Part shown: positions 1-8,194 of the stretch, one piece after another
Layout: every line of letters begins with the position of its first letter
Position numbering within the stretch: the stretch's first letter is position 1
DNA from: Candidatus Nanohaloarchaea archaeon
GTDB lineage: Archaea > EX4484-52 > GLR71
Direction: 5' to 3'
Assembly: GCA_030671745.1 (NCBI GenBank)
Contig: DAOVHT010000006.1
Location: 1-21,059, forward strand
DNA: 21,059 bases
The notes under the pieces: generated by a model
What the model was told of the DNA's origin: nothing
Seen by the model: the letters and a program-made list of their open reading frames with translations, nothing else
Database searches by the model: none
Program-made: the position numbers and the translations under genes

Positions 1-2
1 AG

Positions 3-20
3 ATTAAAATTAAAAATTAG
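3..20 (-). terminator. Candidate T-rich terminator
   Basis: Read on the minus strand, this stretch contains T5 and T4 runs separated by AA, about 20 nt after the stop codon of the small membrane coiled-coil gene. Archaeal transcription commonly ends at such T-rich tracts without a hairpin. It would end the three-gene minus-strand operon. The region is AT-rich anyway, so the call is weak. Confidence 0.35.
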
Positions 21-39
21 ACCGGACTGGAATCAGAAG

Positions 40-525
40 TTAATCAAGCATACTTTTGAGACGTTCTTCTTCTGACTCTTTATCTTCGGATTTCGTGTCA
101 TCAGATTTAGAATCTTTGACTTTGGTATCATCTGATTGTGTACCCTTAGTTTTAGTGTCACCGGATTTGGATTCATCAGATCTAATGTCTTTCGATTTAG
201 ATTTATCTGTCTTTTTATCGTCGGATTCAGAAGCATCAGATTCAGTATCTTTTGATTCGGTCTCTTTTGATCCAGTATCATCAGCTTTGACAGAAGATGA
301 TCCAGTATCTTTATTCTTGATACCATCACTGAATAAACTTAATTCTTGCTGCAATTCTTTGATCTCTTTGTTCAGTTCAGTCTCTTCATCGCCAATCTTT
401 TTTGAGATCATGGACAACTGCTTGAATTCAAACCTGAATACTATCAGGTATATCACAATGACAATGCATGTGATCACTATCGCTTCTTCAATCGGGAAAA
501 AAATTCCAAGAACAGGTATATTCAT
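40..525 (-). CDS. Membrane-anchored coiled-coil protein with pentapeptide-repeat tail
   Basis: About 161 aa; no family recognised. A single N-terminal membrane helix (about residues 15-31, AIVITCIVIVIYLIVF) is followed by a basic, heptad-like coiled coil (EFKQLSMISKKIGDEETE onward, about residues 33-65). Then comes a low-complexity Ser/Thr/Asp/Lys tail built of five-residue units (DTGSK, ETESK, DTKVK, DSKSD and similar). The helix-plus-coil part matches the 67-aa protein encoded just upstream (FKQ..xI.KK...EE..L.K.I.ELx.EL), so the two are paralogues. It is the last gene of a minus-strand run behind the 1102-aa surface protein, about 28 nt after its neighbour. The frame also opens at TTG 534, but ATG 525 has a GTGAT motif about 12 nt upstream and avoids a rare start. 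Topology is uncertain: the lysines after the helix suggest an internal coil and tail. Confidence 0.8.
   Translation of the reverse strand: MNIPVLGIFFPIEEAIVITCIVIVIYLIVFRFEFKQLSMISKKIGDEETELNKEIKELQQELSLFSDGIKNKDTGSSSVKADDTGSKETESKDTESDASESDDKKTDKSKSKDIRSDESKSGDTKTKGTQSDDTKVKDSKSDDTKSEDKESEEERLKSMLD
70..309 (-). repeat. 16 imperfect 15-bp units encoding pentapeptides
   Basis: The tail of the preceding coding region divides without gaps into 16 five-residue units. The consensus is roughly [D/E]-[S/T]-x-[S/T]-[K/D], with examples DTGSK, ETESK, DTESD, DIRSD, ESKSG, DTKTK, GTQSD, DTKVK, DSKSD and DTKSE. At DNA level this is a degenerate 15-bp tandem array, prone to slippage. The units are rich in Ser/Thr and balanced charge, so the segment is probably disordered. 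Confidence 0.75.
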
Positions 526-553
526 ATAAATCAATCCATCACTCTGTTATCTT

Positions 554-757
554 TTAGAGGTTATCTCTTAATTTCTGCAGCTCTTCTTTCAGCTCTCTTA
601 TGTTCTTTCCGAGCATCATCTCTTCACCATCATATTTTTTTACGATCCTCAAGACCTGCTTGAATTCATATTCCAATATGATTATATAGGTGACAAGGAT
701 AACAAAAAAAAGAGTTATAAAATCCAATAATTCAATGCTGATTCCAAATATATACAT
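554..757 (-). CDS. Small membrane-anchored coiled-coil protein
   Basis: A 67-aa protein with one N-terminal membrane helix (about residues 8-28, ELLDFITLFFVILVTYIIIL) followed by an amphipathic coiled coil (EYEFKQVLRIVKKYDGEE, then ELKEELQKL). ATG 757 is preceded by GTGAT five nt upstream, a good match to the archaeal anti-Shine-Dalgarno. It lies 44 nt after the 1102-aa surface protein and about 28 nt before its longer paralogue, so all three are probably co-transcribed. It lacks the pentapeptide tail of the paralogue. No known family was recognised. The paired arrangement suggests homo- or hetero-oligomers through the coiled coil, but that is inference. Confidence 0.82.
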   Translation of the reverse strand: MYIFGISIELLDFITLFFVILVTYIIILEYEFKQVLRIVKKYDGEEMMLGKNIRELKEELQKLRDNL

Positions 758-801
758 ACATAATCACGTCATGTCCCATTATATTATCAAATCATCCGAT
801 C

Positions 802-3800
802 CTATACTTTTTTTGTGTTTATCTTGATCACTCTCTTATGAAGATAGAATATCAAGACACCACCAACTAATATCAACAATAAAGTCTCAATCACACGTAA
901 ACCCGTTGATGTTGCACCAGTAACGTAAAACTGTCCTGTGGTTGCAGCCAGAGTTGTGAAATCTTCCTTGAACTTGACATTTGCAATGTACATCCCTGTA
1001 GGAGAGGACATAGGTATCATAAATGTCTCTGAAAGTTCTGTCTTCTCAAGAGGTTCCAATGCGGCAAGAGTCTGTATGTTAAGATGGATAAGTTCCATAT
1101 CCTGAGTATATATCTCACTTTCAAGATATGCCTGGTCTATCTTGTCGCCACCATTTATTATCAGGATCTCTAGATATCCAGGAGTTCCGGAATCATACCT
1201 GTCATTTTTTGGATTGACAATTATTGTAGGATATGCCTGTTCATAGATGATAGTTATCGTCTTCAGCCCTTCACCTTCCATCTCAGGTACAACTATTGTT
1301 GAAGTTGCCGCACCACCGTTGAATTCTAAGTCTGTGCCGAAAGAGTCCCTTACTGAGACTATGTTATCCGCACCGATTCCAGTATTCAGTTTTATGTTTG
1401 TGTATGTAGCTGTTGCAAGGTTCTTCAGGAATATGTCCGTCTTGACCAATACTTTCTTATTGTCAAGCTTTTCCACGACTTCCGTAGTCTTGTCGATGCT
1501 TATGACAGGAGGCGTAGTCACACTTATAGTATATAGCCTTGATTCCATCGCATAGATCTTTGAGTCCCAGAATGCTTCTGTCCCATCATCTGTTGTGTCT
1601 ATATCCAATGACTCTTCAACTTTTGCCCCGCCCATATCATAATAACTGGCATATGCATTTATCGTGTCTTCAAATACGGAGGTAGTGAATCTGGCGGTTG
1701 TGGATCGTGCATTTGGATTGTGGACTTCGAAATTCTTTATCCATAAAGCTGGAGTACCCACAATGACTGACTTTGCAAGCTGGAAACTCTCGTCATCAGT
1801 AACATCTAAAGGTTCAAGAGTCTTTGGGATGTACACCTGGACAACACCCATGTTTGCAGTCTGTATACCAGTTCCTACAATTGGGTCGAACGCTGCAATC
1901 TGTACTGGTAATGTGTAGACACCGCCCGTTGATATGTTCATCTCATACCCGACACTGACATAATCACCAGTACTGAAATCCCAACCATCGGTTGAATTTT
2001 TCCGGTATTCCCATACACTGACATTCAGACCGTCACTAAGTGTTGTGTAACCCATGAATTCAAGGTAATAATCTGTGCCGTTTGTGAGTGTGCCTGTCTC
2101 GTTCTGGACTATCACACCATTCCCTGCTATACTGAATGAGATGTCAGCAGGTATGTAATCCATAAATTTAATGTCATTGATACTACCGACAACACTCACA
2201 TTGATTGTCGCATTGATCATTGTAGGCACGGTTGGATCTGCAACCCACAGTTCCTTATAACCTGTCAATGAGTTCTGGCTTGCACTTAAAGTCTCAATCT
2301 GTTGTGCTTCGGTCAAAGTTGTACCAGACTGAGAGACTAATGTAACATTGCCGGTAAATGCGAATTGTTCATCATCAATAGATAATGGCGCTGCAGTTAT
2401 GATATCATAGGTCACTCTTATTAACTCGGTAGTTCCTAAATCACGACCTACTGCGCCGCCCACCTCATAATCGACAGTACTTAAATCTACAATATCAACA
2501 GTCACAGTACCATTGCTACTGGCTGTTGACTGAACTACAGTCACAGTCAAACCACTTGATGCTTGGTCAAGCTCGAAATCGGTGCTATTGAGATATACCT
2601 TGATTGAACTTGTGTTTATCGTAAAGTTTACATAATCACCAGTACCAGAAGTATTTTCATAAGGTATCTGTGATATCAATGTTATGTTGTCTGCAGCAAC
2701 CTGACCATCTGCATGACTTGTACTCTGAGCGTCATCTGTAATTGTTATAACTATATCCGCAATCTGCGGAGATAAAGTACCAGAGATAGTCTTTGCATTG
2801 GTCATGTCAATCTCATAAAGTGTAGGCAATTGCATTGATGTGTTTATTACAGAAGAATATGTGTACTTGTTTGAATCATTCCACATGACATACCAATCAA
2901 ATGATGCGACCATATATGGTTTTGTGTCATCGCCAGGACCATCGGTATATGCAGTATAATTCTGTGTGCCAGGAACTGAAAGATAATTCCACGTTGCAGA
3001 TAAGTTCTCAGGAGTCATCGGGAAACCAGTTATTGGGTTTACTGTATAAATTTTTGCAGTAGTGACATTATATGTAAGGTTTGCTTCACCTGTAGTGGAT
3101 GCTGTATTCTTGAAAAATCCTCTGATCTGCCAAGGTGTGGCACTTACAAGGTCAACACCTTCCCGTACCGGACCTCTTGAAAATTCGCCCGTGACTGTGA
3201 TGCCTGTCATCAGTGATGCACTCGTATACTCTGCGCGTGCACCTACATCTGATGATTCACCGTTAAGGTTTATTGAATTTTGAGGCCCAGGATAATTTGT
3301 ACCACTGATTATGGTTGCATTGAAGAATATAATAAGTATAGTGTCTGCCGGAAGGTTATCGTTCCATGTAATCTTGTCAATATAACCATCAGTATCACTG
3401 TCAACACCATTTGCTGTTCCGATGCTCGCACCAATCGTACTTGCTGTGATGTTCAATCCGTCAGCCCCAGCCGTAGTATTGAACATTATCGTAAGGTCGA
3501 CACCATTCAAAGCCACACCGCCCGAACCTGCATCATTTCCCAGAGTAAATGAAAAATTCATTATATTCGTACCAGAAGCTAAATTATCATTAGAGTAAAG
3601 ATCATCACCGCCTGCAGTGTTCCCTACAAGCATTGTAAGATTCAAAGAAGGTGCCCAGTTGTAATCTGGAAGATAACTCAGATCATCGTCAGTTGTATCA
3701 GAATCACCACTTGTGTTCAAGAACATTGTTGTCCTGTCTGTCAGAGCAGGATAAGAGAGTGCGTAATTCTTATATGCAGTATATGTACCGCTGTATTTAT

Positions 3801-4110
3801 CGCCAGCCATTGTCCAATTCTCGATATCTGCACGGTCACCTGCCTGACTTGACAGGTTCACACGCACATATTGCAGGACATCATCTGTATTCGGAACATA
3901 CACATATACATTTCCTTCACGCGTAACTGCACCAGTAGCACCATAGCCATTCACACCACCAGCACCGGCATCGCCGGCAGTATAGATCGGATCAGTACCC
4001 GTAACACTTTCAGTCATATATACCCGCGGACCGACAACACCGGAAACCGCGCCGAACAAGAAACAAATGCTAAATAGCATAACCAAAATATATTTTTTAT
4101 ACGAATCCAT
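802..4110 (-). CDS. Large S-layer-like, N-glycosylated surface protein
   Basis: A 1102-aa secreted protein. The N-terminus is a signal peptide (YILVMLFSICFLFGAVSG). The body is a chain of beta-sandwich domains with many N-x-S/T sequons. Near the C-terminus are a DUF11-like domain (from about residue 870, PPVISIDKTTEVV) and an Ig-like membrane-proximal domain, then one helix (about 1071-1091, VIETLLLILVGGVLIFYL) and a short basic cytoplasmic tail (HKRVIKINTKKV). Shared landmarks DVLQY..NLS, FSRGP (about residue 308), RGF.KN and EVHNPN make it a paralogue of the 1075-aa protein at 4659-7886. A module containing LPVQIAAFDP matches the right-edge protein (LPTILGGYDP). The frame opens at TTG 4125, but ATG 4110 sits 3 nt after GGTAATC, a near-perfect SD, so I use it. 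Likely a structural envelope or adhesion protein, first gene of an operon with the two small coiled-coil proteins. Confidence 0.85.
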   Translation of the reverse strand: MDSYKKYILVMLFSICFLFGAVSGVVGPRVYMTESVTGTDPIYTAGDAGAGGVNGYGATGAVTREGNVYVYVPNTDDVLQYVRVNLSSQAGDRADIENWTMAGDKYSGTYTAYKNYALSYPALTDRTTMFLNTSGDSDTTDDDLSYLPDYNWAPSLNLTMLVGNTAGGDDLYSNDNLASGTNIMNFSFTLGNDAGSGGVALNGVDLTIMFNTTAGADGLNITASTIGASIGTANGVDSDTDGYIDKITWNDNLPADTILIIFFNATIISGTNYPGPQNSINLNGESSDVGARAEYTSASLMTGITVTGEFSRGPVREGVDLVSATPWQIRGFFKNTASTTGEANLTYNVTTAKIYTVNPITGFPMTPENLSATWNYLSVPGTQNYTAYTDGPGDDTKPYMVASFDWYVMWNDSNKYTYSSVINTSMQLPTLYEIDMTNAKTISGTLSPQIADIVITITDDAQSTSHADGQVAADNITLISQIPYENTSGTGDYVNFTINTSSIKVYLNSTDFELDQASSGLTVTVVQSTASSNGTVTVDIVDLSTVDYEVGGAVGRDLGTTELIRVTYDIITAAPLSIDDEQFAFTGNVTLVSQSGTTLTEAQQIETLSASQNSLTGYKELWVADPTVPTMINATINVSVVGSINDIKFMDYIPADISFSIAGNGVIVQNETGTLTNGTDYYLEFMGYTTLSDGLNVSVWEYRKNSTDGWDFSTGDYVSVGYEMNISTGGVYTLPVQIAAFDPIVGTGIQTANMGVVQVYIPKTLEPLDVTDDESFQLAKSVIVGTPALWIKNFEVHNPNARSTTARFTTSVFEDTINAYASYYDMGGAKVEESLDIDTTDDGTEAFWDSKIYAMESRLYTISVTTPPVISIDKTTEVVEKLDNKKVLVKTDIFLKNLATATYTNIKLNTGIGADNIVSVRDSFGTDLEFNGGAATSTIVVPEMEGEGLKTITIIYEQAYPTIIVNPKNDRYDSGTPGYLEILIINGGDKIDQAYLESEIYTQDMELIHLNIQTLAALEPLEKTELSETFMIPMSSPTGMYIANVKFKEDFTTLAATTGQFYVTGATSTGLRVIETLLLILVGGVLIFYLHKRVIKINTKKV

Positions 4111-4113
4111 ATA

Positions 4114-4120
4114 GATTACC
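4114..4120 (-). promoter_or_regulatory. Ribosome binding site deciding the start
   Basis: On the minus strand GGTAATC ends 3 nt before ATG 4110. It differs by one base from GGTGATC, the complement of the archaeal 16S tail. It lies inside the extended reading frame that would begin at TTG 4125, and therefore argues for the ATG. Confidence 0.55.
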
Positions 4121-4168
4121 TGCAATAAGTAATATCAAAAATACAGAGATCATTAAATCTCAAGACTG

Positions 4169-4193
4169 TTGACAATTATATTTTTATTGTCAA
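4169..4193. promoter_or_regulatory. Perfect dyad over the predicted transcription start (candidate operator)
   Basis: TTGACAAT, nine A/T bases, then ATTGTCAA: 8-bp arms with no mismatch. Read on the minus strand it begins immediately downstream of the TATA box and covers the place, about 25 nt on, where transcription should start. Archaeal repressors commonly block at this position. An RNA hairpin in the 5' leader is the alternative, but the A/T-rich stem would be weak. Confidence 0.55.
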
Positions 4194-4194
4194 T

Positions 4195-4206
4195 CATATA
4201 TAAATA
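4195..4206 (-). promoter_or_regulatory. TATA box of the surface-protein operon
   Basis: On the minus strand the sequence reads GGTATTTATATATGATT, with TTTATATA a good archaeal TATA box. A start about 25 nt downstream would fall near 4175 and give a leader of about 65 nt to ATG 4110. No other equally good element lies closer to the gene. Confidence 0.6.
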
Positions 4207-4658
4207 CCACTGGTTATCGTGAAATAAACAATGAAAAAAGAATAACAATAGAAGCCAGTTATAGATCTATTTGCAAATCTCATTAATTCCTGCATAAAAC
4301 CAAGGAATTACGTCATTTCAAATCAAATGTAAAATAAAATAATTGCTAAAATCCACTACCCTCCGGCTTATGAATCATGGAACTTACGTTCCAAGCTTTT
4401 CAACTTCATTGAACATGCCAGAGCACCAGTGACACCATTCGCTTGCGTTTAGGTGGCAAGTTTTATTGAACTTACAAATGAGCAGCTCCGAAAGATTGCG
4501 CTAATTTCTATAATGGTGATTTTTAATTGCATTAAAACAGATACAACAACAAAGTCAGGAATTATTAAAATCCCATGATTTTCTGTCTTCCTTTTGAGGA
4601 TTAAATCACAACAAACTGCGAGGCATTAAACCCCTAGAGCAATAAACAAAAGAACACA
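4207..4658. other. Gene-poor intergenic stretch with possible decayed element
   Basis: About 450 bases with no convincing gene. Between 4284 and 4564 lies a segment bounded by TAATTCCTG and CAGGAATTA (9-bp inverted repeats). Inside are a small stem-loop (TGGAAC-TTAC-GTTCCA, 4378-4393) and two short protein-like frames on opposite strands. The minus frame 4384-4500 is Cys/His-rich, with a C-x5-C-H-x6-C-H-x-C pattern (ending SEWCHWCSGM) and no start codon; a one-base shift extends it to 4368. The plus frame opens at GTG 4453 and ends at 4578 (41 aa, ELTNEQLRKIALISIMVIF), with no convincing SD. These could be relics of a mobile element or another gene, or chance. AGGAATTA also occurs at 4303-4310, so the boundary is ambiguous. 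Confidence 0.35.
4384..4500 (-). pseudogene. Cys/His-rich open frame, possible gene remnant
   Basis: A 38-residue open stretch between stop codons with no ATG, GTG or TTG near its beginning. It has four Cys and two His in a zinc-ribbon-like layout (ICKFNKTCH, then EWCHWCSGMFNEVEKL). After VEKL, a +1 shift continues as ERKFHDS and stops at 4368, which hints at a frameshifted C-terminus. I do not recognise the parent family. Composition is unlike the surface proteins on either side. It may be a chance reading. Confidence 0.25.
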
Positions 4659-7600
4659 TCAAATAGTATCTAAACGTTTCTTTAGATTATTAAGACCATC
4701 GTTCAATTCTTTTTTCTTATATACTCGCATCAATACTGCAGAGATCATCAATACTACGATAATTGCAAGAGTAAAAGGGCTTAACTGGTATATATTTTCA
4801 AGTGAATCTATCTCCACAACAAAGGTCTCAGAATCCTCACCGATAAGCCTATTCTTTGAATATGCCCGCACAAAGATTGTATGCACACCAGATGACAATG
4901 GACTGAATTTCAATATATCAAATATATTGACCTCATTATGACTGGTTATATTTTCAAGCATTATGACATCTGCATAGATTGTGGTGAAAGCATCTGACGA
5001 GGCAGGACCTAAGACTTCTACACTCATACTAATAGTTTTCTCATCTTGCGAGGGCACATACAAGATAGTATACCCAGTATCATCTTGCACATATGCAAGA
5101 GCATCAAGACTTACCTCCAAGATATCAGACTGAGCATCATAAATAATAGCCAAGTATTTAGAGGAATTCTTTTTTATTGAAGGTACCATAATCGTTGTCT
5201 CATCATCCGCCACTGCAAAATCCAGTATCGTTCCGGCACTATCACGTACATCAATTATATCCAAACCCCCCGTATACAGGAAAGTTACATTTTCATAATC
5301 AACACCACTCGGATTCTTGAGGATTACTGTCGCAAGCATACGTACATTCGCTTCAGTTGCATCAAGGACCGTATAATTCTCTAGGACCCGTATGACAGGC
5401 GCAGTGGTGACATTTAATATATATGTCTTTGTCTCATTCTGTTTAAACGTCTCTTTCCACCCAACAGAAAGATTGCCATCTACATTTTTTATTGAAGATA
5501 TTACAGGATTTCCATTCTCTACAAGGTCAACATCTAAAAAATCAGACAAAAGCGGAATATCAAATATATGACTCATCGAATAGGAATTCGGGTTATGGAC
5601 CTCAATTGTCTTTGTCCATACAGGAGAAATACCCACATAGATACCATCTACCGCAAATTGACTTTCATCAATCCTGAGAGATTCTGCCAAACCAACATCA
5701 TTTATTATACGTAAAGGAATATGTATATCTGTCTCTTTCAGACCGCTCTGACTACTTGTACTTTTTGTAGGAATCTGTGCTCGCAACATCAGATCATAGG
5801 AACCATAAGGCAATGTCATGACATAACTTATCTTCAACAGATCATTGTCCCTCAATATAGGACCACTACCCGCAACACCATAATTATTTATGTTGATCAT
5901 AAAGAAGGCTTTATCTGAAATATAGGAATAGTCTTCAGAAAGTATAATGTTTTTGTCATCCACTGTGATCCAATAACCTAATCTGGAATCATATCGCATA
6001 ATCACAATAGACTGAGGATTAAATATCAATGCATTCTCAGGAATGTCCAACATAATAGCCATACTATCCAGACCAATATCACCGGAATCTATAAGCTTAT
6101 ATGTGCCTGAGATATCAGCAGTATTGGAATCGAGAAGATTTAATTCCATAGCATCCTTAACAAGTTCCATCACAGGTTCTGAGGGAGGAGGAGTACCACC
6201 AGAACTTCCGGAATCTCCAGCAGGAGGTGTTTCTGAAACAATCCCATCACCATATAAAGTCACATTCTCAACAATTGTCTTGACTACAGGAGTACCTGAC
6301 AAAGTCTTTGCAACAACAGTAGTCGTGAATGAAAATAGATTTTGAGTATCCAATGCAGTCGTCGAGACATTGTATATCATTTGGATATCGTTATTCAATT
6401 TTAGATAATGTCCTGTTTTCTCTGAAAGGTTATCTATATTCAGATAGACAAAACCATCAACAGTCGCAGTGGGCCTCTGCACCACCACCATGCCGGCAGT
6501 CACATCAATCGATTCTTTATCGCCAGAGGAATTGATATGATATGCAACAACATCAGACCAATCGAGCACATCCCATACATGAGATACCCCACCTTCAGAT
6601 CGGTGAGGAATAGTAGAATTTAAGGAGATTGAAACTATCTCAAGATACTCACTACCCACATAAGTACCTGCAACAACGACAGATACGTCATCATCCGACA
6701 AACTATGAGTTGACGATTTATCGAGGCTTATGTCAGCCTCATAAATGATCGGTAAATCTATAAAACTTTGAGTAGTGCCAGCATATGCTGAAGGATCCCA
6801 GATCACGCTCCAGTCAAAAGCAACCGTAAAATACTTTTCAGAAGCATTACTTATCTGATAGAAACCTGTGTTATACATATCACCAGGATAAAGGATAAAG
6901 GGAGTTGAATCTGCCAATATAGGAGTATCGAAATCACTTATATTGTACAGTCTCCAACCATCAACAGCGTAATTCAGTCCATCTGCAATATTTTTCATAA
7001 AACCCCGGACATATGTATCATCCTTAAACAGGATATAGATCCCATTGTTTATCGGACCTCTTGAGAATAGATCGGAAAATGAAAGTCCAGTAAAGGTAGG
7101 ACCATAATCAATAGCCGCGACACAAGATGCACACATAAGATCAAGTGAATATGAACTTTCATCAAAATTGATACCGGGTGTCGTGTCCGCATAGACATAG
7201 ATATTTAGCCCAGCAGCAGTCAGATCACCCTGCCAACTCAATGAGTCATCAGTACCATCACTGTCAGAATCAAAGACGGCAATGATACCGTCTGAAACAC
7301 TTGGATTGTAGAGATGTGCAGCGTCATTCGATCCATAAATATTTACAGGGACCTTAAACGAAAGAGTGACATCATCGAGATCTTTTGTAGACTCTATGAA
7401 TAATCGATACAATAACGTGTTAGTTTTCCCGGCAGACAGATCGAAACCACCATCCACATTCTGATACTCAAATGTCAATCCGATTACAGGAACTACATCG
7501 GCATCTGTAATCTCATAGCTTATATCTTTAGGACTATTATCAGTATTCAACAGGATCTTTGTCTTATCGCCGATGTTAGGTGACGCCGCAACGGAAGCAT

Positions 7601-7886
7601 ATGCAGTATTTGAGAGGATATTTGTAGATGCAATCTCTGCATTAGATAGATTCAGTTTCAAATATTGAAGAACATCTTTTGTGTTTGACACCTCTACCTC
7701 AACATAACCTACGGGTGCAAGATAATAAGAGACAGTACCATTAGTATGATAATAATAGGTCACTTCCTCATTGATGTAGGCGGCAGGGTTTGAGATTAAT
7801 GCAGAAGCAGAACCAGATGCAAGACATAATGTAAACATCATAATCAATAGGATCAATGTAGTATTGCCCACAATTTTATTCTGCAT
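4659..7886 (-). CDS. Large S-layer-like surface protein, paralogue of the 802-4110 product
   Basis: A 1075-aa secreted, membrane-anchored protein. A signal peptide (MQNKIVGNTTLILLIMMFTL, ending near SGSASA) leads into beta-sandwich domains with scattered sequons. Landmarks shared in order with the 1102-aa protein are DVLQYLKLNLS, FSRGP (about residue 273), RGFMKN, EVHNPN (about 762), a DUF11-like domain beginning TTAPVIRVLENYTVL, and a VRDS/VP core. A Gly/Ser/Pro linker (about residues 549-568, AGDSGSSGGTPPPSEP) splits the protein in two; the paralogue lacks it. One helix near 1032-1052 (FTLAIIVVLMISAVLM) is followed by a Lys-rich tail (VYKKKELND...KKRLDTI), placing the C-terminus inside. The frame opens at GTG 7922, but ATG 7886 has GAGGG 7 nt upstream and starts at the signal peptide. 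It appears monocistronic and divergent from the giant gene. Confidence 0.85.
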   Translation of the reverse strand: MQNKIVGNTTLILLIMMFTLCLASGSASALISNPAAYINEEVTYYYHTNGTVSYYLAPVGYVEVEVSNTKDVLQYLKLNLSNAEIASTNILSNTAYASVAASPNIGDKTKILLNTDNSPKDISYEITDADVVPVIGLTFEYQNVDGGFDLSAGKTNTLLYRLFIESTKDLDDVTLSFKVPVNIYGSNDAAHLYNPSVSDGIIAVFDSDSDGTDDSLSWQGDLTAAGLNIYVYADTTPGINFDESSYSLDLMCASCVAAIDYGPTFTGLSFSDLFSRGPINNGIYILFKDDTYVRGFMKNIADGLNYAVDGWRLYNISDFDTPILADSTPFILYPGDMYNTGFYQISNASEKYFTVAFDWSVIWDPSAYAGTTQSFIDLPIIYEADISLDKSSTHSLSDDDVSVVVAGTYVGSEYLEIVSISLNSTIPHRSEGGVSHVWDVLDWSDVVAYHINSSGDKESIDVTAGMVVVQRPTATVDGFVYLNIDNLSEKTGHYLKLNNDIQMIYNVSTTALDTQNLFSFTTTVVAKTLSGTPVVKTIVENVTLYGDGIVSETPPAGDSGSSGGTPPPSEPVMELVKDAMELNLLDSNTADISGTYKLIDSGDIGLDSMAIMLDIPENALIFNPQSIVIMRYDSRLGYWITVDDKNIILSEDYSYISDKAFFMININNYGVAGSGPILRDNDLLKISYVMTLPYGSYDLMLRAQIPTKSTSSQSGLKETDIHIPLRIINDVGLAESLRIDESQFAVDGIYVGISPVWTKTIEVHNPNSYSMSHIFDIPLLSDFLDVDLVENGNPVISSIKNVDGNLSVGWKETFKQNETKTYILNVTTAPVIRVLENYTVLDATEANVRMLATVILKNPSGVDYENVTFLYTGGLDIIDVRDSAGTILDFAVADDETTIMVPSIKKNSSKYLAIIYDAQSDILEVSLDALAYVQDDTGYTILYVPSQDEKTISMSVEVLGPASSDAFTTIYADVIMLENITSHNEVNIFDILKFSPLSSGVHTIFVRAYSKNRLIGEDSETFVVEIDSLENIYQLSPFTLAIIVVLMISAVLMRVYKKKELNDGLNNLKKRLDTI

Positions 7887-7978
7887 AGATAAACCCTCAT
7901 ATAATATTTTTCTGCAACCCACCTTATGAACGACAGAAGTCTTTTGCTACTAATTATGCGACCAACAGTCACATAGTT

Positions 7979-7987
7979 TCATATATT
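7979..7987 (-). promoter_or_regulatory. Candidate TATA box for the 1075-aa surface protein
   Basis: On the minus strand the sequence reads GGCAATATATGAAAC. The core ATATATGA resembles the TATA element of the other surface operon (TTTATATATGA). A start near 7955 would leave a leader of about 70 nt, similar to that operon. Confidence 0.4.
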
Positions 7988-8103
7988 GCCATAATGGATA
8001 CGACTATTTGTGCAGAGGACATTAATATAGATTCATATAGATCCAGAAGAATCCATACAAATCCTACGAAATATCCCCTAAGAATTGAGATACTCATGCA
8101 ACC

Positions 8104-8111
8104 TATATATA
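8104..8111 (+). promoter_or_regulatory. Candidate TATA box for the giant ATPase gene
   Basis: TATATATA preceded by ACC. Transcription starting about 25 nt downstream, near 8132, would give a leader of about 63 nt. The octamer is self-complementary and could in principle also serve the minus strand, but that leader would be about 200 nt. Confidence 0.45.
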
Positions 8112-8194
8112 CACATCCCGGATAAATGTAAGCATAGTGAATAAGCACGGATAAACCAGACATATCATCAATTATGATCTTTATGTGAGATTCT

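Larger units (their letters stand above)
7887..8194. promoter_or_regulatory. Divergent promoter region
   Basis: About 300 bases separate the minus-strand surface protein from the plus-strand giant. No gene is visible. It holds a TATA candidate for each direction. The octamer CGGATAAA occurs twice (8119-8126 and 8148-8155). A small dyad ATCAT-CAATT-ATGAT (8164-8178) lies in the presumed leader of the giant gene. The shared region makes coordinated expression of the two surface proteins plausible. Confidence 0.5.

Noticed and set aside
70..309. Repeat array as a CRISPR
   Set aside because: The 15-bp units are contiguous, coding and degenerate, with no spacers.
56..529. Plus-strand 157-codon Ser/Asp-rich frame
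   Set aside because: Antisense to the pentapeptide array. The minus strand encodes a helix and coiled coil with a recognisable paralogue next door, so that strand is real.
4453..4578. GTG-started 41-codon plus-strand frame as a gene
   Set aside because: It looks protein-like but has no clear SD, uses a GTG right after a stop, and overlaps another protein-like frame on the opposite strand. Kept only as part of the possible decayed element.
8119..8155. CGGATAAA direct repeat as an operator
   Set aside because: Two copies of an 8-mer in AT-rich DNA, not symmetric and with no third copy; too weak to stand alone.
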